From: Blastocatellia bacterium
Lineage (GTDB): Bacteria > Acidobacteriota > Blastocatellia > HR10 > J050
DNA length: 64,000 nucleotides
NCBI GenBank assembly: GCA_026985075.1
Contig: JALSQX010000053.1
Coordinates: forward strand, 156,773 to 220,772
Reading direction: 5' to 3'
Shown here: positions 1 through 8,322 of the stretch, piece after piece
Layout of the letters: each line of letters begins with the position of its first letter
Numbering within the stretch: the first letter of the stretch is position 1
The notes under the pieces: generated by a model
The model's database searches: none
What the model saw: the letters and a program-made list of their open reading frames with translations, nothing else
What the model was told of the DNA's origin: nothing
Translations under genes and position numbers: made by a program

Positions 1-5
1 GTGAT

Positions 6-809
6 TCAGAGGTATTTGGCTCGACGCGCATACTCCCGATGGAGCACTTCCAGGAAGGTTTCATAATCGACAGCGCGATCCGAGAGATGGAGCTTCAGCA
101 TCAATGGTGCGGCGATGCGATGAGCGAGAAATCGTCGTCGTTCAAGTCCCAACCGCGTCCGCCGTTTGAGAAATGCGTCCACGGCGCGCATCTCCTCATT
201 GGTGATGAGGCGCAGAGCGTGAGGCGGGATGGTGATGTTCGGCATCGCGGTGTCGGATTCTCGCTCAGGGAAAGCCGCCTCGTCCTCGAATAATTCCGAA
301 AACCGAGGCGCCTCGCTGGAACGTTCCTTCACGACGACCGTCCCCGCCGCATAATCGCCCAACCGACGATACTCTCGGCTGAAGAAGATCGAGACGATGC
401 CCACAAAGTAGGACGGAAAGGGCATGATATCCACCAGGCGAACCAGGTTGCGAACCATCGCCTCATAGAATCCAATGGGACGGCCATCCTGGCGCATCAC
501 TCGCAATCGCAACCAACGTTTTCCCGGCGTCTGCCCACTCCACACGGTTTCGAAAAGAACGAAGTATCCGAACGTGATGAGGAAGACGATGAGAATCGCT
601 CCGGCCACGAACCAATTGGTGCCCCACTGCATCTCCAGCGCCGAGAGAGTCACCTGAAAGGAGCGCGCAGCGGAGATGATGAAAAAGATCATCAACAATT
701 GTATAATGTGATCGATGGCACAGGCGAGAAACCGATTCCCGATGCTGGCGAGCACAAACTGGAGCTCGACATGCTCGGGAATCTCGACCGAGAGTTCGTT
801 ATCCAACAT
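6..809 (-). CDS. RDD family membrane protein
   Basis: Integral membrane protein of the RDD family, 267 aa. The family is widespread and its function is mostly unknown; some members have been linked to Na+/Li+ export. Visible features are R26-F27 and D33 in the opening segment ('GNRFLACAIDH'), hydrophobic helices at about residues 34-48, 66-90 and 130-144, the family-typical connector 'GQTPGKRWLRLRV', and a charged soluble tail of about 100 residues. The start fits the family, because the 'PEHVELQFVLA' strand begins near residue 11. Its start codon lies inside the 5' end of the divergent SpoIIM-like gene, so the pair has no separate intergenic promoter space. RDD and SpoIIM-like genes are often neighbours in bacteria. 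No clear Shine-Dalgarno site precedes the start. Confidence 0.85.
   Translation of the reverse strand: MLDNELSVEIPEHVELQFVLASIGNRFLACAIDHIIQLLMIFFIISAARSFQVTLSALEMQWGTNWFVAGAILIVFLITFGYFVLFETVWSGQTPGKRWLRLRVMRQDGRPIGFYEAMVRNLVRLVDIMPFPSYFVGIVSIFFSREYRRLGDYAAGTVVVKERSSEAPRFSELFEDEAAFPERESDTAMPNITIPPHALRLITNEEMRAVDAFLKRRTRLGLERRRFLAHRIAAPLMLKLHLSDRAVDYETFLEVLHREYARRAKYL
702..707 (+). promoter_or_regulatory. Possible -10 box for the SpoIIM-like gene
   Basis: A perfect TATAAT lies 63 bases before the ATG at 771, inside the 5' part of the divergent RDD gene. No convincing -35 box is visible at 16-18 bp spacing, so this is only a candidate. Confidence 0.3.
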
Positions 810-1787
810 ATGCGCAGTTTCGTCGAATCACGTAAAGACGATTGGCGGAAGCTCGAATCCTATATCGAGCGCTTGTCTGGGAATCGCCCGCGACTGACCG
901 GTGACGAGTTCCGCGAGTTCAGCCACCTCTATCGGCGCGCCGTCGCTGATCTGGCGGTCGCCCGCCAGCGCGTGCGCGACGAGCGGGTCAGCCTCTATCT
1001 GAATCATCTCATCGTTCGCGCTCACGGTCTCATCTATCGTACTGAGAGAGCTCGATTGTACACTATCATCGCTTTCTATCGCCACGAGTTTCCCACCCTC
1101 TGCCGCAGACATCTCTCTCTGGTCCTCATGGCCTCGGGCATCTTCTTTCTGGCCGCCACTCTGAGTTTCGTGACCACCTCTATCGACGATACGTTCTCCG
1201 CGCTGGTGGCCCCGGGCATCAGAGAGAAAGTGCTTCGTGGGGAAGATTGGACGCAGAACATCGTCGGTCTCAATCCTATCGCCTCATCGGGCATCATGGT
1301 CAACAACATCATGGTGACCTTTCTGGCCTTCGCTCTGGGCATCACCGGTGGCATCGGTACACTCGTGATTCTCGCGCTGAATGGATTGAGCATCGGATCG
1401 GTACTTTCGCTGTGCGCGAAATATGCATTCACGCCCATCCTCGTCTTTGTGGCCGCACACGGCGTATTAGAACTGACGGCGATCTTCATTGCTGGCGGCG
1501 CTGGCTTGCTCCTCGGCAAAGCCCTGCTCATCCCCGGCGACGTTCGGCGCCGGGATGCTCTCATCGTGAACGGGCGATCGGCCGTCAAGCTCCTCCTCGG
1601 CTGTATTCCGCTGCTCATCGCGGCGGGGGTGATCGAAGGATTCGTCTCGCCGGCGGCCATTCCATCTCCCTATAAGTTCGCCGTCGGCGCACTGAGTGCC
1701 ACCGCTCTGGGCATCTATTTTTTTGGCCCGCGACATCCATCGAGAACCTCGATCACCGAGACGATGGGGGAACCTCCGACCTTCTGA
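771..1787 (+). CDS. SpoIIM / DUF95 family membrane protein
   Basis: Stage II sporulation protein M family membrane protein, 338 aa from this start. In non-sporulating bacteria these proteins have no settled role; they usually sit beside RDD proteins and MoxR/DUF58 loci. The N-terminal soluble part has the family-like 'FVESRKDDWRKLE' segment. Hydrophobic helices follow, around 'SLVLMASGIFFLAATLSFV', 'MVTFLAFALGITGGIGTLVI', 'PILVFVAAHGVLELTAIFIA' and near the C terminus. Start choice: the track begins at a TTG at 699. ATG 771 has GGAG six bases upstream. ATG 810, directly abutting the RDD start at 809, matches the usual family N terminus. The 771 start overlaps the RDD gene by 39 bp. Confidence 0.82.
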   Translation: MLGNLDREFVIQHMRSFVESRKDDWRKLESYIERLSGNRPRLTGDEFREFSHLYRRAVADLAVARQRVRDERVSLYLNHLIVRAHGLIYRTERARLYTIIAFYRHEFPTLCRRHLSLVLMASGIFFLAATLSFVTTSIDDTFSALVAPGIREKVLRGEDWTQNIVGLNPIASSGIMVNNIMVTFLAFALGITGGIGTLVILALNGLSIGSVLSLCAKYAFTPILVFVAAHGVLELTAIFIAGGAGLLLGKALLIPGDVRRRDALIVNGRSAVKLLLGCIPLLIAAGVIEGFVSPAAIPSPYKFAVGALSATALGIYFFGPRHPSRTSITETMGEPPTF

Positions 1788-1829
1788 GTCCGCTCGGCTC
1801 GTGGGTTGACGGAAACATGGGAGACGACG

Positions 1830-2924
1830 ATGTTACGAGTGGGTATTGTCGGACTACCGAATGTAGGCAAATCGACGTTATTTAATGCGCTCACCAGGAG
1901 TCATCAGGCCAATGTCGCCAGCTATCCGTTCTGCACCATCGAGCCCAACATCGGCGTGATCGCTGTTCCCGATGAACGGTTAGAGGCTCTGGCTGGCGTG
2001 TATCACACGGAGACGAAGGTTCCCACGACCATCGAGTTCGTCGATATTGCCGGGCTCGTCCGTGGGGCGAGTCGCGGTGAAGGCCTGGGCAATCAGTTCC
2101 TGGCGCATATCCGTCAGGTCGATGCCATCATCCACATCGTGCGCTGCTTCCGGGATGAGAATGTGGCGCACGTAGATGGCTCGCTGGATCCCATCCGGGA
2201 TATCGAGACGATCAAAACCGAATTGGCGCTGGCTGACCTGGCGACCATTGAGCGACGAAAAGAGCGAACGGCGAAGAAAGTCAAGGCCGGTGATAAAGCG
2301 GCGCGCGCGGAAATGCAGGTCCTGGAGAGACTGGAGGCAGCGCTCAACGCCGGCCAACCCATCAGGTCACTCTCGCTGACGGAAGAAGAACAGGCTGTCC
2401 GGAACGAACTCTTTCTCCTCACGGCGAAACCGGTCATCTACGCGATCAACGTCGGCGAAGATGACCTGGCCGAAGAGAGCCCTTGTGCCCGGCACGTCCA
2501 CCAGTATGCGGCCGAGGAAGGGGCGGCGGCCGTCGTCATCTGCGCCGAACTGGAAGCGCAATTGGCCGATCTGGAACCGGAAGAAGCGCGGGCCTATCTG
2601 GCCGAGCTGGGCGTGACCACCAGCGGCGTGGATGAGCTGATTCGCAGCACCTATCGCCTGCTCGACCTCATCACCTTCTTCACGGGCAATGAGAAGGAAG
2701 TCCGCGCCCGAGCCATCCCCGCCGGCACGCGCGCTCCGCAAGCGGCGGGGCATGTCCATTCGGATTTCGAGCGCGGTTTCATCGCCGCCGAGGTCATCCC
2801 CTATCAGGATCTCGTCGCCGTGGGGTCATTCCACAAAGCTCGCGAGCAGGGGCTGGTGAGGTTGGAAGGCAAAGACTACATCGTCCAGGATGGCGACGTG
2901 ATCCTGTTTCGCTTCCACCTGTGA
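1830..2924 (+). CDS. ychF: Redox-regulated ribosome-binding ATPase YchF
   Basis: Universally conserved Obg-related P-loop protein YchF/OLA1, 364 aa, the usual length. It binds the ribosome and prefers ATP over GTP. The P-loop 'GLPNVGKS' is at residues 8-15, followed by 'DIAGLVRGASRGEGLGNQFL'. The NKxD motif is replaced by NxxE ('INVGED'), the known basis of its ATP preference. A helical insert and a C-terminal TGS-like domain follow, ending '..GDVILFRFHL'. Start: the track begins at 1806, but GGGAG at 1819-1823 sits six bases before ATG 1830, and the product then begins directly with the G domain. The last 119 bp (2804-2922) are duplicated at 3762-3880 downstream. Confidence 0.97.
   Translation: MLRVGIVGLPNVGKSTLFNALTRSHQANVASYPFCTIEPNIGVIAVPDERLEALAGVYHTETKVPTTIEFVDIAGLVRGASRGEGLGNQFLAHIRQVDAIIHIVRCFRDENVAHVDGSLDPIRDIETIKTELALADLATIERRKERTAKKVKAGDKAARAEMQVLERLEAALNAGQPIRSLSLTEEEQAVRNELFLLTAKPVIYAINVGEDDLAEESPCARHVHQYAAEEGAAAVVICAELEAQLADLEPEEARAYLAELGVTTSGVDELIRSTYRLLDLITFFTGNEKEVRARAIPAGTRAPQAAGHVHSDFERGFIAAEVIPYQDLVAVGSFHKAREQGLVRLEGKDYIVQDGDVILFRFHL
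2804..2922 (+). repeat. ychF 3'-end direct repeat, copy 1 (inside ychF)
   Basis: The last about 119 bases of ychF align without gaps (offset 958) to 3762-3880. A central block of 79 bases is identical, and the differences cluster at the two ends. The copies flank the PIN-domain gene pair. Confidence 0.9.
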
Positions 2925-2999
2925 GTCATTGCGTTGTCCTCGGCTTTCACCTTGCTTGGGGAACCCATGAAGACTAGGATTGTCATAGGTGCAGCGAAC

Positions 3000-3440
3000 A
3001 TGCGACTTTACTTCGATACATCGGTATTCAGCGCCTATTATGATGAAAGGACGCCGGAGCGACTGCGGATGACCAGAGTATTTTGGGATGGACTCACCCG
3101 ATATGCGAAACTAAGCTCCGACCTCGCGTTGGAGGAACTCAAGCAAGCACCGCCCGAGCTCGCACAGAAGATGTTGAGCTTGACGGTTGGCTTTACCATC
3201 ATTCCCATCGATGACGAGATAAAGGCATTAGCTCAGGTGTATGTTCAAAACAACGTCGTACCATCGAAGTACTTTGCCGATGCTCTTCACATTGCAGCGG
3301 CAGTCATCGGCGAGGCGGATATTCTGGTCAGTTGGAACTTCAGGCATCTGGTGAAACGGAGCACCCGGCTCCTGGTCAATTACATCAACGCCAAGCGAGG
3401 GCTGCCGAGCTTGGAAATTCTCGCGCCCCCTGAGATATAG
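3000..3440 (+). CDS. PIN-domain protein (VapC-like ribonuclease)
   Basis: PIN-fold protein of 146 aa from this start. PIN proteins are Mg2+/Mn2+-dependent RNases and many are type II toxins. Visible features are the first acidic residue in 'MRLYFDTSVFSAYYDE', 'LALEELKQAP', the second acidic motif 'YFADALHIAAA' and the family-typical 'ILVSWNFRHL'. The ORF track begins at 2934, but residues before 'MRLYFD' are not PIN-like, so ATG 3000 is preferred; no strong ribosome site decides it. A 64-aa gene follows 13 bp downstream with an excellent ribosome site. In most VapBC pairs the antitoxin comes first, so the order here is unusual. The pair sits between two copies of the ychF 3' end, which suggests insertion. 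Confidence 0.8.
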   Translation: MRLYFDTSVFSAYYDERTPERLRMTRVFWDGLTRYAKLSSDLALEELKQAPPELAQKMLSLTVGFTIIPIDDEIKALAQVYVQNNVVPSKYFADALHIAAAVIGEADILVSWNFRHLVKRSTRLLVNYINAKRGLPSLEILAPPEI

Positions 3441-3453
3441 CGAGGGGAGACAC

Positions 3454-3648
3454 ATGTTTGACGTGGAAAAGTTAAAAAAGGAAAGCGCGCTGCCGCCGGA
3501 TGACCTCGCCCGATTGGAAGCGCAACTCAGGGAGGAATTCCCCGGCGATGAGATGATGCTCGAACTTCACCTGTTGCGCGTCCTCATAGCTATTAAGGAA
3601 GGCTGGATTACGATAGACGAGGCACTGGCTGAAACCGTGAATCCCTGA
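3454..3648 (+). CDS. Small acidic protein paired with the PIN protein
   Basis: Hypothetical 64-aa protein, rich in Glu and Leu, mostly predicted helix ('LARLEAQLREEF', 'LHLLRVLIAIKEGWI'). A strong ribosome site (GAGGGGAG) lies just upstream of the ATG, and the gap to the PIN gene is 13 bp, so the two are probably co-transcribed. By position it could be the antitoxin or another partner of the PIN protein, but no DNA-binding fold (RHH, AbrB or Phd) is recognisable. The function is inferred from context only. Confidence 0.6.
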   Translation: MFDVEKLKKESALPPDDLARLEAQLREEFPGDEMMLELHLLRVLIAIKEGWITIDEALAETVNP

Positions 3649-3738
3649 ATATAAGAGAGAATCCCGGGCTTCCCGGTCCATCTGGCTCAACGTCGTCTTG
3701 GCTTCAGGGTTCGCTGCTCCACCAGGCCCTTGTGAGAA

Positions 3739-3882
3739 ATGACGGCGCTGATTGTCTCCGCTCAAGATCTCATCGCCGTCGGTTCCGTCCACAAAGCTCG
3801 CGAGCAGGGGCTGGTGAGGTTGGAAGGCAAAGACTACATCGTCCAGGATGGCGACGTGATCCTGTTTTGCTTTCACGCTTGA
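3739..3882 (+). pseudogene. Duplicated ychF 3' fragment
   Basis: An open frame of 47 codons (ATG 3739 to TGA 3880-3882), too short for the ORF track. From about residue 9 it repeats the C-terminal end of YchF: 'QDLIAVGSVHKAREQGLVRL..' against 'QDLVAVGSFHKAREQGLVRL..'. The DNA copy spans 3762-3880 and keeps the same frame and stop position. It lacks the G domain, so it cannot act as YchF. It is probably a remnant of the event that placed the PIN gene pair here. The large ORF 3732-5303 in the track covers it in another frame, and that part of the large ORF is not real. Confidence 0.85.
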
Positions 3883-4103
3883 GCCAACTCATCACCGCCT
3901 CTTCGATTCACGCCGAACGGAGACGCCTCAAGAGAGTCAGGCCAGGGGAGTGGGAGAGAAAGGAGAGGCCAGCGTCGAACGGCGATCCGAGTGGCGAAAC
4001 CCCTCTCCCCCGCGCCAGCCAGAGAGCCGAGAGCAACCACCGATTGGCGCTGTGGAATCATCAGGGTGGTCTTTCCGATCGCCGCTCGTTAAACTATTGG
4101 CCT

Positions 4104-5303
4104 ATGACCGAGCGCTTGTACTTCGCCGATGCCAAGCTCCTGGAATTCACCGGTCGCGTCACCGAGATCCTGCCGCGCGGCGATCGATGGGTTGTCGTGC
4201 TCGATCGTACGGCCTTCTATCCCACTGGTGGTGGCCAACCTCATGACACTGGTCGACTCGGTCGAGCGCGAGTCATCGAGGTCCTGGAAGATGAGGCGTC
4301 GGGGAGAATCTTGCACCTCGTCGAAGATCGCCCGGACTTCAGCGTCGGCGATATGGTGACGGGCCGGATTGACCGGGAGCGCCGATGGGACCATATGCAG
4401 CAACACACGGGCCAGCATATTCTGTCGCAAGCCTTTCTGCGCGCCGCTGGGGCTGAAACGAAGAGCTTCCATCTGGGCGCCCGGACGGCTACCATCGATC
4501 TCGATATCCATCGACCGGAGGCGACGCTCATCCGCGAAGCTGAAGAGCTGGCCAACCAGATCGTATTCGAGGACCGACCGGTGAACATTCACCAGGTTCC
4601 GAGAAACGAGCTCGATACGTGGCCCATTCGGAGGGACACGTATCATGGTGACGTGATCCGGGTGGTGGAAATCAGCGATTTCGATTACTCGCCATGTGGG
4701 GGCACGCATGCGGCGCGAACCGGCGAGGTGGGACTCATCGCTATTCGAGGATGGGAGCGCGTCAAGAAAATGTGTCGGGTGGAATTCGTTTGTGGTCGTC
4801 GTGCGCTCTATGACTATCGCGCTGCGAATGAAGCGGCCAAAGCGGTTGCCTTGACGCTCTCCACGGCTCGCGATGAGATCCCGGAGAGAGTGGCCCAACT
4901 CATCGAAGACAACAAACACCAGCGGCGGCGCATCCGCGAGCTGTTCAACGTCGCCGCCACCGTTGAAGCCGCTCATCTCCTCCAAATGGCGGAATCGCGC
5001 TCGGGGTATCGACTGGTGAAGCACATCTTCAGGGATCGCTCCATGGACGAGGTGCGGATTCTGGCCGAGAAGCTCTGCGAGCGAGGTGGCGTGATCGCCT
5101 TATTGGGACTGGATGATCACGGCGCAGCTCGATTGCTCTTCGCCCGTTCGAGCGATCTCGACATCCATATGGGCGAACGCATGAAAGAAGCGACCGGCGC
5201 GTTTGGCGGGCGTGGTGGCGGCAAGCCGGACATGGCCCAAGGAGGAATCCCGAAGATCGAGCAGCTTTCGGCGTGCCTTGATCGAGTGGCTGCTGAGGTA
5301 TAA
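4104..5303 (+). CDS. AlaX-type alanyl-tRNA editing protein with DHHA1 domain
   Basis: Free-standing trans-editing factor related to the editing and C-terminal domains of alanyl-tRNA synthetase, 399 aa. The family hydrolyses mischarged Ser- or Gly-tRNA(Ala). Zn-binding residues are H101 and H105 ('MQQHTGQHILSQ') and C198 and H202 ('CGGTHAARTGEVG'). The N terminus carries the second tRNA-editing domain, and a coiled middle leads to a DHHA1 domain ending 'GAFGGRGGGKPDMAQGG'. The length fits the long AlaX type. The track start at 3732 runs through the ychF fragment, while AlaX homology begins at 'MTERLYFADAKLLEF' (ATG 4104). A TAAACT box eight bases before this ATG and no visible ribosome site suggest a leaderless message. 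Confidence 0.88.
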   Translation: MTERLYFADAKLLEFTGRVTEILPRGDRWVVVLDRTAFYPTGGGQPHDTGRLGRARVIEVLEDEASGRILHLVEDRPDFSVGDMVTGRIDRERRWDHMQQHTGQHILSQAFLRAAGAETKSFHLGARTATIDLDIHRPEATLIREAEELANQIVFEDRPVNIHQVPRNELDTWPIRRDTYHGDVIRVVEISDFDYSPCGGTHAARTGEVGLIAIRGWERVKKMCRVEFVCGRRALYDYRAANEAAKAVALTLSTARDEIPERVAQLIEDNKHQRRRIRELFNVAATVEAAHLLQMAESRSGYRLVKHIFRDRSMDEVRILAEKLCERGGVIALLGLDDHGAARLLFARSSDLDIHMGERMKEATGAFGGRGGGKPDMAQGGIPKIEQLSACLDRVAAEV

Positions 5304-5558
5304 CCGGTGAACATGGAGCACGGCCCCTGCCAGGCCCAGCAGGGCAGTTTTAAGATTCACAGGACAGGTTGTGGACCTCCGGCGCTCTTGCTGAAGGTCT
5401 ATCCGATAAGTTGAGAACAGCCCTGAATCGCAGACATCTCAGCGATGACGCATATGACGCCGTGACCGAGGAGGTCACCGACCAGACGATTGAAGGTGCC
5501 ATGGTTTCGTGAAATCCATTGGGTCATATCTCATCGTAGCATCGGGAGAGAACGTATC

Positions 5559-7265
5559 ATGAAACACCGGAGACGAGCGAGCCTTTTTGTATGCATCGCC
5601 ATACTCCTTGTCGCGCTCTGGACGACGGGAACGGCAGCGCGCCGGCCGGTGCGGGCCAGACATGGAATGGTGGCTTCGGCCAGCGCCATAGCCTCGCGGG
5701 TGGGCGTGGAGATCATGAAAAAAGGCGGGAACGCGGTCGATGCCGCGGTGGCCGTGGGATTGGCTCTCGCTGTCGTCTATCCGGTGGCGGGCAATATCGG
5801 CGGTGGTGGCTTCATGACCATCCGAATGGCCGACGGGCGCACCACGGTCATCGACTACCGCGAGATGGCGCCGGGTCGCGCCTCCCGGAACATGTACCTG
5901 GATGAACGCGGTCGGGTCATCCCCGAAGCGTCCACCATTGGCTATCAGGCTGTGGGCGTCCCCGGAACGGTGGCTGGAATGGCGCTGGCATTGAAGAAAT
6001 TCGGGACGCTTGCCTGGGAAGACCTGGTGCGACCGGCGGAAAAGCTGGCTCGCGAGGGATTCCCCGTGGATGATCGACTGATCAGAAGCCTGAGAGCGTA
6101 TCGATCCGTCCTCTCGCGCTTCCCCGACAGTCGTCGCATCTTTCTTCACAATGGACGCGGGTATCGAGAAGGAGACATCCTTCGCCAGCCGGAACTGGCG
6201 GCCACGCTTCGTCGGTTGATGGAATACGGGCCGGATGAGTTTTATCGCGGAGAGACGGCGCGGTTGATCGCCGAAGACATGGCCAGAAACGGGGGGCTCA
6301 TCACCCTCGATGATTTGAAGAGCTATCGCGCTGTAGAACGACGACCGCTCCGCACCACCTACCGCGGCTACGAGATCATCACCGTTCCGCCACCGAGTTC
6401 CGGTGGTGTGGCGCTCATCGAGATGCTGCACATGCTGGAGCCCTATGATCTGGCGGCCCTGGGACACAACTCGGCCGATTACGTTCACCTCCTGGTCGAA
6501 GTCATGCGCCGAGCGTTCGCCGATCGGGCGGCCTTTTTGGGCGATCCGGATTTCTCGCCGCTCCCCGTGGCCGGACTCATCTCGCGCGCCTACGCTGATG
6601 AGCGACGAAAAACGATCGACATGATGCGGGCCACGCCGAGCACAGAGATCGGGCACGGCGATCCGCTCCCTTATGAATCGGAACAGACGACCCACTACAC
6701 CATCGTCGATGCCGCGGGGAACGTCGTCTCCAACACCTACACGCTGAATAGCGGATTTGGCAGCGGCGTGGTCGCTCACGGAACGGGCATTCTGTTGAAT
6801 AACGAGATGGACGATTTCACCAGTAAGCCTGGCGTGCCCAATCAATTCGGATTGATCCAGAGTGAAGCCAACAGCATCGCTCCCCGGAAACGTCCGCTCT
6901 CGGCAATGACGCCCACGATCGTGCTCAAAGACGGGCGTCCGTATTTCGCCGTGGGGAGTCCGGGCGGCCCGACGATCATCAATACAGTCTTGCAGGTCAT
7001 TCTCAACATCATCGACTTCCACATGAACATTCAGCAAGCCATTGACATGCCTCGCGTGCATCATCAATGGTTACCTGACCGCATCGTTTATGAACCCTTT
7101 GGCCTCTCCCGCGACACCATAGAAGCATTGAAACGACGCGGTCACACGTTCGCTAATCGCCCGCGATACATGGGAGATGCTCAGGGCGTGATGATCGATC
7201 CCCAGACGGGCATGCGACTGGGAGCCTCGGATGGACGGCGCGGCGGCCAGGCTGTGGGCTTCTGA
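5559..7265 (+). CDS. ggt: Gamma-glutamyltransferase (exported)
   Basis: Gamma-glutamyltranspeptidase, an N-terminal-nucleophile enzyme that cleaves gamma-glutamyl bonds of glutathione and related peptides in the cell envelope; 568 aa, the usual size. A signal-peptide-like N terminus (basic 'MKHRRR', then 'LFVCIAILLVALW') is followed by 'GMVASASAIASRVGVEIM', typical of the family. Autoprocessing should occur before T377 in 'EQTTHYTIVD'. The small subunit has 'NNEMDDF', and 'PRKRPLSAMTPTIV' and 'GSPGGPTIINTV' follow. GGGAGAG eight bases before ATG 5559 decides the start over the longer track ORF (5490). It may work with the D-amino-acid and peptide-degrading enzymes further along the window, but it is not in their operons. 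Confidence 0.95.
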   Translation: MKHRRRASLFVCIAILLVALWTTGTAARRPVRARHGMVASASAIASRVGVEIMKKGGNAVDAAVAVGLALAVVYPVAGNIGGGGFMTIRMADGRTTVIDYREMAPGRASRNMYLDERGRVIPEASTIGYQAVGVPGTVAGMALALKKFGTLAWEDLVRPAEKLAREGFPVDDRLIRSLRAYRSVLSRFPDSRRIFLHNGRGYREGDILRQPELAATLRRLMEYGPDEFYRGETARLIAEDMARNGGLITLDDLKSYRAVERRPLRTTYRGYEIITVPPPSSGGVALIEMLHMLEPYDLAALGHNSADYVHLLVEVMRRAFADRAAFLGDPDFSPLPVAGLISRAYADERRKTIDMMRATPSTEIGHGDPLPYESEQTTHYTIVDAAGNVVSNTYTLNSGFGSGVVAHGTGILLNNEMDDFTSKPGVPNQFGLIQSEANSIAPRKRPLSAMTPTIVLKDGRPYFAVGSPGGPTIINTVLQVILNIIDFHMNIQQAIDMPRVHHQWLPDRIVYEPFGLSRDTIEALKRRGHTFANRPRYMGDAQGVMIDPQTGMRLGASDGRRGGQAVGF

Positions 7266-7321
7266 ACCCGGAGGATCGAGACGATGGACAATACCTCTGC
7301 ACCATAATGAGGAGGACAAGG

Positions 7322-8113
7322 ATGCACCATCGATGGTTCAGTATCATCGGTACGACGCTCACGATGGCCATCATCTGGAGTGGCGCGATGGGGCGGGCTC
7401 AAGCCCCCGCCATCCCGACCAGAGTCATGGTTCGGGTCGTTTCGCAGGATGCCAAGATTCTCTCCGATCACGTCGGTGGCGCCCGAGTGATCATCCGAGA
7501 CGCGCGCACGGGCGAGATTCTGGCTCAAGGCATCCAGAAGGGTGGCTCCGGGGATACGAAACGCATCATGATCGAACCGAGGAAACGGGGAGCATCTATC
7601 TATGACACTCCGGGAGCAGCTGGGTTCTCGACCACTCTCATGCTGACGCGGCCCACCGTGGTGGAGGTCATAGCTGAGGGACCGCTCAATTATCCGCAGG
7701 CCACCCAACGGGCCTCCAAGACGCTGTTGCTCGTCCCCGGTAAGGATGTGCTCGGCGATGGCATCGTGCTCACGCTTCACGGATTCATTGTGACGCTGGA
7801 AACCCCAGCCAGCGAGGCGAATGCGAACGTCGGCCAACCACTCCCTATCCGCGCTACGGTGAGGATGATGTGAGGATGTCCGACGCAGCCCGGTGGGCTG
7901 TGGGACGCGCGAAGATACGAGATCGTCGCCCGGCTGGTGCGCGATGGGAAGGTCGTCAAAGAAGCGCCTCTTCGCTACGCCGGTCAGGTGAGCACGTATG
8001 AAGGGCAACTCATACCGGATCAAGCGGGAACATTCGACCTGGAAGTGCTGGCCATGGACGCTCGCCGAGCCAACTTCGGCATGACCAAGATCCCTCTCAC
8101 CGTCAAACCATGA
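7322..8113 (+). CDS. Secreted selenoprotein candidate with U-G-C motif
   Basis: Hypothetical exported protein, 263 aa if the TGA at 7871-7873 is read as selenocysteine (residue 184). GGAGG six bases before ATG 7322 sets the start, and residues 1-28 form a signal peptide ending about 'GRAQA'. The track stops at 7873, but the same frame stays open for 79 codons to a TGA at 8111. That stretch reads like the rest of one domain ('GGLWDARRYEIVARLVRDG', then 'AGTFDLEVLAMDARRANFG', a beta-sandwich end). The motif at the TGA is M-M-U-G-C-P, which looks like a redox C-x-C pair. A hairpin with a GGU loop begins right after the TGA (see the SECIS entry). Alternatives are a nonsense mutation or a sequencing error. 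The chemical role is unknown. Confidence 0.72.
7878..7906 (+). promoter_or_regulatory. SECIS-like hairpin of the U-G-C selenoprotein
   Basis: Downstream of the in-frame TGA the RNA can fold as GUCC / GGAC (7878-7881 with 7903-7906), a two-base GA bulge, then CGCAGCCC / GGGCUGUG (7884-7891 with 7895-7902, one G-U pair) closed by the triloop GGU (7892-7894). The loop begins 18 bases after the TGA. Bacterial SECIS elements usually have a G-rich apical loop 16-37 bases from the UGA, so the geometry fits. Confidence 0.7.
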
Positions 8114-8322
8114 TGAGGGCGGCGAACGCGGCGATGCTCTGCTGGTGACGGAGCAGCGATGCTCGGCGAGGTCAATGCTCAGGCCGAAGCATCGCATTCG
8201 CCATCCCGAAAATGGACGCGCTGAGGACCATGGCTCCTCTCATTCCGCCCGGTGCCACTATCGGCTCGCGGTCTGGCGGGGCGGCCATTGAGCGGTGGGA
8301 GAATCGCGCCAGCGGCAGTAAG

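Noticed and set aside
3732-4103. N-terminal part of the 523-aa ORF
   Set aside because: It runs through the ychF fragment in another frame and has no AlaX similarity; the AlaX domain starts at 4104.
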